NCBI GenBank assembly: GCA_035712345.1
Contig: DASTAY010000056.1
Span: 1-64,000, forward strand
DNA from: VRUE01 sp035712345
Lineage (GTDB): Bacteria; Actinomycetota; Thermoleophilia; Solirubrobacterales; 70-9
DNA length: 64,000 bases
Direction: 5' to 3'
Shown in pieces: positions 49,931 to 57,854 of this stretch (position 1 is its first letter; each line of letters starts with the position of its first letter). The position numbers were made by a program, and so were the translations under genes. The notes below the pieces were generated by a model. That model had not been told where the DNA came from, made no database searches, and saw only the letters and a list, made by a program, of their open reading frames with translations.

Positions 49931-51508
49931 CTAGGCGGGCGGGGCGGTCATCCGCTCGTGGACGAAGCGGACGACGGTGGCGCCCTCGCCGACGGCGGTC
50001 GCGCAGCGCTTGATCGAGCCTGCGCGGACGTCGCCGGCGGCGTAGACCCCGGGGACGCTGGTCTCCAACAGGCCGTGGGCGCCGGCGTCGGGGCCGGTGA
50101 GGACGAAGCCCTTGGGGTCGCGGGCGACCGTGTCGCCGAGCCACCCGGTGCAGGGTGCGGCCCCGAGGAAGAGGAAGAGGAAGGAGAGCGGCACCTCCGT
50201 CCCGTCGGTGAGGGTGACGGCGTCGAGCTTGCCGTCCTCGCCGCGCAGGGCGGCGATTTCGCTGCGGTCGCGGACGGCGACGCCGTAGCGGTCGAGCTCC
50301 TCGATCAGGTACTGGGACATCGTCTCGGCGAGGTCCGCGCGGCGGTGCAGCAGGGTGACGAGGGCGCCGCCGCGGGCGAGCCAGACCGCGGCCTGCGCGG
50401 CCGAGTTGCCGCCGCCGACCACGCCGACCCGCTGCGCGCCGCAGAGCTGCGCCTCGGGCGGGCCGGCGGCGTAGAAGACGCTGAACCCCTCGTAGTCGGC
50501 CAGCCCCTCGACCGGAAGGCGACGGTATTCGGCGCCGGTGCAGAGCAGCACCGCCCGCGCGGCGATCTGGTTGCCCTCCTCGAGGCTGACGACGTGTCGA
50601 TCGTCGCCGGGATGCAGCGAGGCGGCGCGATAGGGCGTTGCGGTGCGGGCGCTGAACTTGCGCGCCTGGGTGATCGCGCGGCTGGTCAGCTCCGAGCCGG
50701 TGATCCCGGCGGGGAAGCCGAGGTAGTTCTCGATTCGTCGCGAGGTGCCGGCCTGGCCGCCGAGGACGGTGGCCTCGACGACCAGCGTGTCGAGGCCCTC
50801 CGAAGCGCCGTAGACGGCCGCGCCGAGCCCGGCCGGGCCGCCGCCGACGACGAGCAGGTCGACTTCCTCGCGCGGCGCCAGCTCCAGCCCGATGCCGAGT
50901 GCCCGCGAGAGCTCGCCGTTGCTGGGGCGCCGCAGCTCGGCGCCGCCGGGCAAGCGCACCAGCGGCAGGTCATCCGACCAGGAGCTCTCGACCAGCGCGG
51001 CGCCCTCCGCGTCTTCGACCGTGTCGACCCAGGAATGGGGCAGCCGTTGGCGACCGGCGAAGTCGAGCAGTCGGCGCGTCTCGGCCGAGTCGCGCGGTCC
51101 GACGATTTCGATCCCGATGCCCTGCCGCTGCTGCAGCAGTTCGCGTCGCTGGACGAAGGCGGGCAGCAGCAGGTCGGCGAGCGAGGCGTCGTCGAAGAGC
51201 AGTTGGCGCAGCACTTCGCGCTCGACGGCGAGGTAGCGCGTCGGCTCGGTGACGATGGCGGTGAGGAAGACCGTCTGCCCGGAGAGCAGGTTCATCTCGC
51301 CGAGGAAGCCGCAGGCGCCGTGGCGGACGATCTCCCGGTCGGCGGCGTCGGTGACCGCCACCTCGCCCTCGAGGATCGCGATGAAGGGATAGGTCGCGTC
51401 GCCGATCTCGAAGAGCTTCTCGCCGACCTCGGCGGTCCGCTCCTCGCCATGTCGCGCCAGCGTCCGCAACTGCGAATCCGAGAGCACGCGATGGACGGGA
51501 CCGGGCAC
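49931..51508 (-). CDS. cNMP-binding, Grx-like, thioredoxin-reductase-like flavoprotein
   Basis: 525 residues in three parts. Residues 1-125: cyclic-nucleotide-binding fold (FEIGDATYPFIAILEGEVAV, GFLGEMNLLSGQTVFLTAIV). 128-205: glutaredoxin-like segment (IEIVGPRDSAETRRLLDFAG) without CxxC. 212-525: NAD(P)/FAD reductase (DLLVVGGGPAGLGAAVYGAS, RVGVVGGGNSAAQAAVWLAR, GVYAAGDVRAG). Where thioredoxin reductase has CxxC the sequence is FYAAGPPEAQLCG, so no disulfide centre. A redox enzyme or sensor tied to a nucleotide signal is likely. Divergent from the O-methyltransferase/encapsulin genes. Confidence 0.88.
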   Translation of the reverse strand: MPGPVHRVLSDSQLRTLARHGEERTAEVGEKLFEIGDATYPFIAILEGEVAVTDAADREIVRHGACGFLGEMNLLSGQTVFLTAIVTEPTRYLAVEREVLRQLLFDDASLADLLLPAFVQRRELLQQRQGIGIEIVGPRDSAETRRLLDFAGRQRLPHSWVDTVEDAEGAALVESSWSDDLPLVRLPGGAELRRPSNGELSRALGIGLELAPREEVDLLVVGGGPAGLGAAVYGASEGLDTLVVEATVLGGQAGTSRRIENYLGFPAGITGSELTSRAITQARKFSARTATPYRAASLHPGDDRHVVSLEEGNQIAARAVLLCTGAEYRRLPVEGLADYEGFSVFYAAGPPEAQLCGAQRVGVVGGGNSAAQAAVWLARGGALVTLLHRRADLAETMSQYLIEELDRYGVAVRDRSEIAALRGEDGKLDAVTLTDGTEVPLSFLFLFLGAAPCTGWLGDTVARDPKGFVLTGPDAGAHGLLETSVPGVYAAGDVRAGSIKRCATAVGEGATVVRFVHERMTAPPA

Positions 51509-51574
51509 GCGCGAAGGCTACTCCGCGCCGGCTTCGGTCAATCCCGGAGCGTCCCTCCTGATATGACACCCCGC

Positions 51575-52240
51575 ATGAGCCAGGAGCAGTGGAGCGCGGT
51601 GGACGACTATGTGAGCGGGTTGCTGGCACCGCACGACGAGGCGCTGACCGCTGCGCTGGAGGCGGGTGCGGCAGCGGGACTGCCGCAGATCCAGGTCTCG
51701 CCGCCGCAGGCGAAGCTGCTGTATCTGCTTGCCCAGGCGATCGGGGCGACCCGGATCCTCGAGTTCGGCACGCTGGCCGGCTACAGCACGATCTGGCTGG
51801 CCCGGGCGCTCGGCGAGGGTGGGCGGCTGATCACCCTGGAGGCCAGCCCCGAGTACGCCGAGGTTGCGCGGGCGAACGTCGAGCGGGCGGGGCTGGGCGA
51901 CGTCGTGGACCTGCGCGTCGGCCCGGCGCTGGAGACGCTGCCGGCGCTCGAGGCGGAGGGCGCCGGGCCCTTCGACCTCACCTTCGTCGACGCCGACAAG
52001 GTCCACAGCCCCGAGTACCTCGAGTGGGCCCTGGAGCGCACCCGTCCGGGAGGCCTGATCGTCGTCGACAACGTCGTCCGCGGCGGCACCCTCGCCGATG
52101 CCGGGAGCGGCGACGAGACGATCGAAGCGCAGCGCCGCCTGCACGAGCAGATCGCCGCCGATTCGCGCCTTGCCGCGACGACGCTGCAGACGGTGGGCAG
52201 CAAGGGCTACGACGGCTTCACCATCGCCTTGGTTGCCTAG
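51575..52240 (+). CDS. O-methyltransferase (family 3, caffeoyl-CoA/catechol type)
   Basis: 221 residues; an in-frame ATG 12 bases upstream is possible. It begins EQWSAVDDYVSGLLAPHDEA and has the family motifs ILEFGTLAGYSTIWLARALG (SAM site), RLITLEASPEYAEVARANVE, FVDADKVHSPEYLEWALE (metal Asp), IVVDNVVRGG and LQTVGSKGYDGFTIAL. The family methylates catechol-type hydroxyls with a divalent metal. It precedes the encapsulin genes on the same strand with an 88-bp gap; a direct link to them is not supported. Confidence 0.9.
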   Translation: MSQEQWSAVDDYVSGLLAPHDEALTAALEAGAAAGLPQIQVSPPQAKLLYLLAQAIGATRILEFGTLAGYSTIWLARALGEGGRLITLEASPEYAEVARANVERAGLGDVVDLRVGPALETLPALEAEGAGPFDLTFVDADKVHSPEYLEWALERTRPGGLIVVDNVVRGGTLADAGSGDETIEAQRRLHEQIAADSRLAATTLQTVGSKGYDGFTIALVA

Positions 52241-52328
52241 CTCCGACGCGCCGGAGCCGAGCCGTCAGTCCGGCGGCCCGAGAGCACCTGGGCCGCGCCC
52301 GCCCGTCGGTCCTGCCAAGATTGCGGCC

Positions 52329-52721
52329 GTGGGTTTCGACCAGTACCACGAGCCGCCGGAGCAGCTGCCCGAGGCGACGCGCACCTTCGCCCGGCTCTGC
52401 GCCTCGTTGACCGAGGAGGCCGAGGCGATCGGTTGGTACGAGCAGCGGATGGCGGTCGAGGCCGACGAGGAGGCGCGGGCGATCATGCACGACGCCCAGG
52501 GCGAGGAGTTCAAGCACTTCTGCATGGACCTGGAGTTCCTCCTGCGGCGCACGCCGCTGTGGCGGGAGATCGCCGTGGGGATCCTCTTCCAGGACGGCGA
52601 CATCGTTGAGCACGGCGAGGATGCCGAGGAGGAGGCGACCGAGGGCGCGGCCGAGCGCGACGCGCCCCTGGCCGGCGGCGAGTCGCTCGGCATCGGCAGC
52701 CTCAGGGCGGCCGGCTCGTGA
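52329..52721 (+). CDS. Encapsulated ferritin-like protein (EncFtn) with encapsulin-targeting tail
   Basis: 130 residues from GTG. It matches the Rhodospirillum-type encapsulated ferritin: EPPEQLPEATRTFARLCASL, TEEAEAIGWYEQRMAVEADE, and EEFKHFCMDLEFLLRRTPLW. Glu30, Glu60 and His63 (ExxH) fit the ferroxidase ligands of this half-ferritin, which forms its iron site only as a dimer. An acidic linker leads to the C-terminal LGIGSLR, the tag that loads cargo into encapsulin shells. The stop overlaps the encapsulin start as GTGA. The pair stores and oxidises iron in a protein compartment. Confidence 0.95.
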   Translation: MGFDQYHEPPEQLPEATRTFARLCASLTEEAEAIGWYEQRMAVEADEEARAIMHDAQGEEFKHFCMDLEFLLRRTPLWREIAVGILFQDGDIVEHGEDAEEEATEGAAERDAPLAGGESLGIGSLRAAGS

Positions 52722-53518
52722 GCCACCTGCTGCGCGAGCACGCGCCGATCACCGACCGCGGCTGGGAGCTGCTCGACTCCGAGGCGCGCGAGCGGTTGGC
52801 GCCGGCGCTCGCGGCGCGTCGCCTGGTCGACTTCTCGGGGCCACTCGGCTGGGAGCACTCGGCGACCGATCTGGGACGGGTCGAGGACGTCGGCGACGCG
52901 CCGGGCATGGGAGTCGAGGCGGTGCAGCGCCGCGTGCTGGCGCTGGTCGAGCTGCGGGCGCCCTTCTCGATCGAGCGCGCCGAGCTGGAAGCCGCCGACC
53001 GCGGCGCCGAGGACGCCGATCTCGATTCGCTCGACGAGGCGGCGCGGCAGATCGCGATCGCCGAGAACGCCGCCGTCTTCCACGGCTGGAAAGCGGCGGG
53101 CATCGCCGGCATCCTCGAGGCCTCCTCGCACGAGCCGATCGAGCTGGGCGAGGACTGCGAGCGCTATCCCCGCCACGTCGCCAAGGCGGTCGAAGCGCTG
53201 CTCAGCGCCGGCGTGGCCGGGCCGTACGGGCTGGCGCTCGGCCCCGACACCTATGCCCGCGTGCTGGAGACCAGCGAGCACGGCGGCTACCCGCTGCTCG
53301 AGCACCTGCGCGAGATCCTCTCCGGCCCGATCGTCTGGGCGCCGGGGGTGAGCGGCGCCGGCGTGCTCAGCATGCGCGGCGGCGACTTCCTCTTCGAGTC
53401 CGGCGAGGACCTCTCGATCGGCTACGCGGCACACGATGCCGATGCCGTGCAGCTCTACCTGCAGGAGAGCTTCAGCTTCCGCGTGGCGACGCCCGAGGCC
53501 GCGGTCACGCTCAGCTAG
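52718..53518 (+). CDS. Family 1 encapsulin shell protein (linocin M18/Cfp29 type)
   Basis: 266 residues, standard length. HK97-like fold marks: LLREHAPITDRGWELLDSEA at the N-terminus, LAARRLVDFSGPLGWEHSAT, VELRAPFSIERAELEAADRG, NAAVFHGWKAAGIAGILEAS, then GPYGLALGPDTYARVLETSE and the end DLSIGYAAHDADAVQLYLQE. It self-assembles into icosahedral compartments that take up the upstream ferritin through its tail. Overlap GTGA with the cargo gene assures coupled synthesis. Its 3' end overlaps the convergent excalibur gene by 4 bases. Confidence 0.96.
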   Translation: MSHLLREHAPITDRGWELLDSEARERLAPALAARRLVDFSGPLGWEHSATDLGRVEDVGDAPGMGVEAVQRRVLALVELRAPFSIERAELEAADRGAEDADLDSLDEAARQIAIAENAAVFHGWKAAGIAGILEASSHEPIELGEDCERYPRHVAKAVEALLSAGVAGPYGLALGPDTYARVLETSEHGGYPLLEHLREILSGPIVWAPGVSGAGVLSMRGGDFLFESGEDLSIGYAAHDADAVQLYLQESFSFRVATPEAAVTLS

Positions 53519-53886
53519 CCGGTCGCGAAGCCGGCCTCGTCGAGGAGCCTCGAGGATGCCGGCGATGCGAGGCGATCGGCGTCGAGCCGCGCCCGGCGCG
53601 GCAGGTGCTTCTTGTAATAGCAGGGGCAGGGGTTGTCCTCGCAGGCGACGCCGTCGTGGTCGGCGTCGAGGCGGTCGGGGTCGTAGCGCGGCCCGCCGTG
53701 CCTGATGTAGAAGAACTGGGCCGCCCGCTGGGAGCCGAAGTCCGCGCAGTCCTTGTCGCTCGCCGACGCCCCGGACGGCAGCGCGGCGATGAAGAGGGCA
53801 CTCAGGGCCACAGTGGCGATAATCGCGGCGAAGGCACGGCTCGTTGGGCTCGTCCAGGTCCCTGGGTCGGCTGCTCTCTCCACCAT
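53515..53886 (-). CDS. Secreted excalibur-domain protein
   Basis: 123 residues from ATG; a start 21 bases upstream is possible. Signal peptide or anchor (RAFAAIIATVALSALFIAAL) then DCADFGSQRAAQFFYIRHGG and YDPDRLDADHDGVACEDNPC, the excalibur Ca-binding loop DxDxDGxxCE. The C-terminal RRARLDADRL tail is basic. Excalibur domains bind calcium in secreted actinobacterial proteins. Starts 19 bases from the divergent SprT-like gene, and ends in the last codon region of the encapsulin gene. Confidence 0.82.
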   Translation of the reverse strand: MVERAADPGTWTSPTSRAFAAIIATVALSALFIAALPSGASASDKDCADFGSQRAAQFFYIRHGGPRYDPDRLDADHDGVACEDNPCPCYYKKHLPRRARLDADRLASPASSRLLDEAGFATG

Positions 53887-53905
53887 GATGCTGGGACCGT
53901 ACCGC

Positions 53906-54388
53906 ATGAAGAAACCACGGGTACCGACGAATCGAAACGTCGGGAAGCCCGTCGCACCGCGCCGCGGCCGCGCCTATTACCTGGTTGCGGGGGTGCCGCT
54001 CGACCGCGAGCTGGATCGCCTGCGCGAGCTGTCCGTCTTCGCCGCTGGCCCGCTGGCCGAACGTCGCCCGGCGCTCAAGGTGCGCCGCGCCCGCAAACGC
54101 CCCAACCGGCTCGGCTTCGCCATTCCCGCCGAGTTCCGCCTCTCCGTCACCGCCTATCCCGGGATTCGCTGCGGCGACGTCCTCGAGACCCTGCTACACG
54201 AGCTGGTCCACCTGCACGTGGGGCGCTCCTCCGATCCCCACGCGTGGCACGGCCCGACCTTCAAGCGCACGCTGGCGACCGCGATGGAGCAGGCCTACGG
54301 AGTCACCGTGCGCCCCTCTCGCGGCACCCTCCACGGCGCCTATGCCGAGGCGATCGAGGGCGCCGCTGCAGAGATGCCTGCGGGCTAG
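53906..54388 (+). CDS. SprT-like zinc metallopeptidase
   Basis: 160 residues. Zinc site: ETLLHELVHLHVGRSSDPHA, with HELVH at 98-102, then WHGPTFKRTL where His115 fits the third ligand, the SprT/Spartan-like arrangement. An N-terminal basic segment (RRARKRPNRLG) and a C-terminal helix follow. SprT-like proteins cleave DNA-protein crosslinks or misfolded proteins in related systems; here function is unproven. The ATG giving MKKPRVP was chosen over upstream in-frame ATGs that overlap the excalibur gene. The transpeptidase gene starts 25 bases downstream. Confidence 0.8.
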   Translation: MKKPRVPTNRNVGKPVAPRRGRAYYLVAGVPLDRELDRLRELSVFAAGPLAERRPALKVRRARKRPNRLGFAIPAEFRLSVTAYPGIRCGDVLETLLHELVHLHVGRSSDPHAWHGPTFKRTLATAMEQAYGVTVRPSRGTLHGAYAEAIEGAAAEMPAG

Positions 54389-54413
54389 CGCATCTGCTCT
54401 GCTTATCCTGTTC

Positions 54414-56066
54414 ATGGTGATTGGGGAGAAACCACCGTCGAGCCCCGCTCCGCCCGAAGCGGAATCGCGCCGCAGGCGCCCCGGCTTCGCCCTGTTTGCC
54501 GCCCTCGCGGCGGTCGTCCTGGTCGTGGCCGCCTATGCGGTCGCCATCTTCGCGCTCTCGGGCGCCAGCGTCGGCGCCGACTCCTCCGCCCTCGCCCGAG
54601 TCGATCTCCAGGCGTTCGGCGGCACCGTCGAGCGGGTCAAGGCGACGGGGCCGAACGGGCAGCCGATCCCGGTGTCCTTCCGCGACGGTCGGCTGACGCC
54701 GCGCCGAGAGCTGGAGCCCGGCGAGCGGGTCGCCGTCGAAGTCGTCGTTCGGCGCCCCGGCTGGATCGGCTGGCTGGCGGGTGACGAAGAGCGCAAGCGG
54801 GTCGTCCTGCGGGCGCCGCGCGCCCAGGTCGGCGCGCGCTGGCTGACGGTCGCGAAGGACGGGGTGCCGCGCATCGCCTTCGATCGCGCCGTGCACAGCG
54901 TCGCCTACGGCACGCCGGGCGAGCTGACCCGCCGCACCTTCGACCGCCCGCGGCGCTCGATCGTCGTCGGCTCGGGGCATCCGGCGGGCTCGGTCGTGGT
55001 CGCCGCCGCGGCCCGGCCCTGGGAGCGCCTCGGATCCTTCCAGAGCGTCACCTGGTTTCCGGCCGCCAGCTCGCCGGTGGTCGCGGCGGGGCCGCAGCCG
55101 GGCGCCGAAGTCTCGCCGGCGACGCCGCTGCGCCTCACCTTCTCCAAGCCGGTCGCCGCCGTGCTCGGCTCGCAGCGGCCACAGCTGAGCCCGGAAGTGC
55201 AGGGCAGCTGGCGGCGCACCGACAGCCACACCCTGGTCTTCGAGCCGCACGGCTACGGGGCGGGGTTCGGCGCGAAGCTGAAGGCGGAGCTGCCGAAGCC
55301 GCTCGAGCTGGTCCAGCCCGACGGGTCGATGCGCCGGTCGAGCGAGGTGGACTGGACCGTGGCGCCCGGCTCGACCCTGCGGCTGCAGCAGCTGCTGGCC
55401 CGGGCCGGCTACCTGCCGGTCGAGTGGAAGCAGCATGGCTCGCCGGTCGCCGGCACGCCGGAAGCGCAGGTGCGCGCCGCGGTCGATCCGCCGCGCGGCA
55501 GCTTCACCTGGCGTTACCCGAACACGCCCTCGGCGCTGCGCGAACTCTGGTCGGCAGGGGAAGAAAACACGATTACCAAGGGGGCGGTGATGGCCTTCGA
55601 GGACGAACACGAAATGGAAGCCGACGGCGTCGCCGGGCCGGAAGTGTGGAAGCTGCTGATGGAAGACGAGATCGCCGGCAAGCGCAAGCCCGAAGGCGGC
55701 TACAGCTACGTCTACGTCAGCGAGGGCTCGCCGGAGACGGTGACCCTGTGGCACAACGGCAAGCAGGTGCTGAGCGGCCCGGCGAACACCGGCATCCCCG
55801 GCGCCGAAACCGAACTCGGCACCTTCCCGGTGTTCGAGCACCTGGAAGAAACGACGATGAGCGGCGAAAACCCCGACGGCTCCCACTACGAAGACCCGGG
55901 GATCAAATGGGTCAGCTACTTCAACGGGGGGGACGCGCTGCACGCCTTCGACCGTCCCTCCTACGGCTCGCCGCAGAGCCTCGGCTGCGTCGAGATGCCG
56001 CTCGAAGAGGCCGAACAGGTCTATCCGTACACGCCGATCGGCACCCTGGTCACGGTCGCCGGTTAG
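54414..56066 (+). CDS. Membrane-anchored L,D-transpeptidase-like protein (YkuD) with PG-binding domain
   Basis: 550 residues. N-terminal membrane helix (26-48), two Ig-like (Big/Ldt-type) modules in 55-330, a peptidoglycan-binding domain (VMAFEDEHEMEADGVAGPEV, about 395-418), then YkuD: VTLWHNGKQVLSGPANTGIP, ETELGTFPVFEHLEETTMSG and HAFDRPSYGSPQSLGCVEMP. In the usual S-H-G-C motif the His is Leu; the catalytic Cys525 and HAF His remain. The C-terminal domain uses mostly GAA for Glu, the N-terminal part mostly GAG. It forms 3-3 cross-links in the family; activity here needs checking. Confidence 0.9.
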   Translation: MVIGEKPPSSPAPPEAESRRRRPGFALFAALAAVVLVVAAYAVAIFALSGASVGADSSALARVDLQAFGGTVERVKATGPNGQPIPVSFRDGRLTPRRELEPGERVAVEVVVRRPGWIGWLAGDEERKRVVLRAPRAQVGARWLTVAKDGVPRIAFDRAVHSVAYGTPGELTRRTFDRPRRSIVVGSGHPAGSVVVAAAARPWERLGSFQSVTWFPAASSPVVAAGPQPGAEVSPATPLRLTFSKPVAAVLGSQRPQLSPEVQGSWRRTDSHTLVFEPHGYGAGFGAKLKAELPKPLELVQPDGSMRRSSEVDWTVAPGSTLRLQQLLARAGYLPVEWKQHGSPVAGTPEAQVRAAVDPPRGSFTWRYPNTPSALRELWSAGEENTITKGAVMAFEDEHEMEADGVAGPEVWKLLMEDEIAGKRKPEGGYSYVYVSEGSPETVTLWHNGKQVLSGPANTGIPGAETELGTFPVFEHLEETTMSGENPDGSHYEDPGIKWVSYFNGGDALHAFDRPSYGSPQSLGCVEMPLEEAEQVYPYTPIGTLVTVAG

Positions 56067-56431
56067 TCGCCGATCGCCTCCGCGAGGATCGCGGCGTGGC
56101 TCAGGGAGAGCTCTTTCGTCGCGGTGAGGAGCGTCACCCGCCCCTGCCGGGCGGCCTCCGCGATCTCCCTCACGGCCTCGGCCCGCTGCGGATCCTCCAG
56201 CTCGGCGCGATAGCGGGCGGCGAACTCCTCGAAGCGCTGCGGGTCGTGTCCGTACCACCCGCGCAGCTCGGCGGAGGGGGCGACCTGCTTGCACCACTCG
56301 TCGAGCTCGGCGGCGTCCTTGCTCAGCCCGCGCGGCCAGAGGCGGTCGACAAGGATCCGCCGGCCATCCTCGGGCCGGGGTGGGTCGTAGACGCGTCCGA
56401 TCTCGATCGCTGCGGAGATCTGCTCACGATC
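56063..56431 (-). CDS. DUF488 family protein, no normal start codon
   Basis: A clear DUF488 domain reads RVYDPPRPEDGRRILVDRLW, then PRGLSKDAAELDEWCKQVAP, then SAELRGWYGHDPQRFEEFAA, and ends LSLSHAAILAEAIGD. Upstream of it the frame has no ATG, GTG or TTG before an in-frame TGA; only ATC codons precede IEIGRVYDPP. The gene may start at ATC or have lost its start. DUF488 proteins are widespread and of unknown function. It ends 4 bases inside the transpeptidase gene and is divergent from the damaged MGMT gene. Confidence 0.65.
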   Translation of the reverse strand, partial: DREQISAAIEIGRVYDPPRPEDGRRILVDRLWPRGLSKDAAELDEWCKQVAPSAELRGWYGHDPQRFEEFAARYRAELEDPQRAEAVREIAEAARQGRVTLLTATKELSLSHAAILAEAIGD

Positions 56432-56467
56432 TCACGTTTCGACCGCCGGGCCCGTTTACCTGTGCAG

Positions 56468-56978
56468 ATGACGACGAGCTGGAACTGGACCGTTCACGAG
56501 AGCCCGCTGGGGCCGCTGTCGGTGCTGGCCGGGCCGGCGGGGATCAGGAGCATCTGGTTCCCGGGCGATGCGCCGCGGCTCGATCCGGCGGCGGCACGGT
56601 CGATGCCGGAGGGTGGCGGCGCAGCTCGACGCCTACTTCGCCGGCGAGCTGCGCGCGTTCGACCTCGACCTCGAGCTGCGCGGCGATCCGTTCCAGAGGC
56701 TCGTCTGGGAGCGGCTGCTCGAAATCCCCTTCGGCGAGACGACGAGCTACGGCGAGCTCGCGCGAAGCATCGACGCGAGCGCCTACCCGGCCGGCCTGGA
56801 GCCCTACCGGCGGCCGCGCCTCGTCGGCGCGACGCTCGGCCGCAACCCGATCCCGGTCGTCGTTCCCTGCCACCGGGTGATCGGCGCCGACGGCTCGCTG
56901 ACCGGCTTCGGCGGCGGGTTGGAGCGCAAGCGGGCGCTGCTCGAGCTGGAGGGACTGCTGCAGCCGACCCTCTGCTAG
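56468..56978 (+). pseudogene. ogt: Methylated-DNA--protein-cysteine methyltransferase (MGMT/Ogt), frameshifted
   Basis: Residues 1-47 (MTTSWNWTVHESPLGPLSVL to ARSMPE) are in one frame; then VAAQLDAYFAGELRAFDLDL, GDPFQRLVWERLLEIPFGET and the active-site VVVPCHRVIGADGSLTGFGG follow in another. One extra G in the GGG run at 56611-56613 explains the shift: removal gives MPEVAAQLDAY, as in intact family members. The active-site Cys and C-terminal domain are intact, so the break is recent or a sequencing/assembly error. MGMT removes alkyl groups from O6-guanine. Confidence 0.85.
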
Positions 56979-57478
56979 CGGCGGGTGCGTTCGCTCCAGG
57001 CCCGCTCGAACTGGCGCATCAGGGCGGGGTAGACGATCAGGTAGCGGAAGGGCTTGATCGACGCCATGTAGGCGCGGCCGAGGAGGCCGCGCGGCTTGAC
57101 GTAGACGGCCATCTGGCCCTGGTAGTGGCCGTCGCCGATGTCGACCCAGGCGAGGTGGAGGACGCCGTGGACGGTCCGGTTCGAGATCTCGGCGGCGGCC
57201 TCGCGGTCGGTCCGGTAGAGGGGGACGAAGGGCAGCGAGCCGAAGTCCAGATCCGCCCCGCTGCCGCGCAGGTCGCTGGCCAGCCGGCCGGCCAGCGAGG
57301 TTTCGTGCGTGCCGGGGATCGGCAGCTCGCCCGCTGGGCCGTCCGTGTCTCCGCCGGCCGGGACCCGGATCCGGCCGAGGTCGAACCAGCCGCCGAGGCG
57401 ATCGCGCGCCAGCCAGAGGAAGCGGGTGGCGGCGGAATCGGCGTCCGCCGGGTCGACGGAGGCGATCAGCGCCTCGAC
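56975..57478 (-). pseudogene. DUF2867 protein, 5' truncated
   Basis: Recognisable DUF2867 sequence from EALIASVDPADADSAATRFL, then LARDRLGGWFDLGRIRV, to FVPLYRTDREAAAEISNRTV, HGVLHLAWVDIGDGHYQGQM, and AYMASIKPFRYLIVYPALM. Family members have about 40 more N-terminal residues; here the frame upstream runs antisense into the DUF393 gene and offers no start. The break lies near 57478, exactly where the divergent DUF393 gene also begins abruptly. Probably a deletion that removed both gene starts. Function of DUF2867 is unknown. Confidence 0.6.
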
Positions 57479-57814
57479 GGCGATTGCGCCTTCTGCACGA
57501 GCTGCGTGCGCTGGCTCGAACGGTGGGTCAGGCCGGACGCCGACATCGTCGCCTGGCAGCTCGCCGACCTGGACGCGCTGGGGGTCGGCGAGGAGCAGGC
57601 GGCCGACGCCGTCCAGTGGGTCGAGCCGGGCGGCGCCGTCCTCTCCGGTCACGAGGCGGTCGCCGCGGTGCTGTCCAGCGGCAGGCCTGCCTGGCGGCTC
57701 GCCGGCCGCGTCCTCGTCCTGCCCGGCGTGTCCCGGCTCACGGCGCGCGCCTACCGCGCCGTCGCTGCCAACCGGCACCGGCTGCCGGGTGGCACGCCCG
57801 CCTGCCGGCGCTGA
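57473..57814 (+). pseudogene. DUF393 (DCC-family thiol oxidoreductase-like), 5' truncated
   Basis: The frame shows the DCC motif DGDCAFCTSCVRWLERWV at once, then DIVAWQLADLDALGVGEEQA and WRLAGRVLVLPGVSRLTARA. The usual short N-terminal strand before YDGDC is missing and no start codon precedes it in frame; the preceding Leu replaces the normal Tyr. DCC proteins are predicted thioredoxin-like thiol oxidoreductases. It is head-to-head with truncated DUF2867 at the same junction. It may be inactive unless an unusual start is used. Confidence 0.6.
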
Positions 57815-57854
57815 GCCGGAGGCGCGCCGGAGCGGCTCCGCCCGGCGCCGATCG

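Noticed and set aside
49829..51562. Extended frame upstream of the O-methyltransferase
   Set aside because: Antisense to the flavoprotein; homology begins only at the ATG near 51575.
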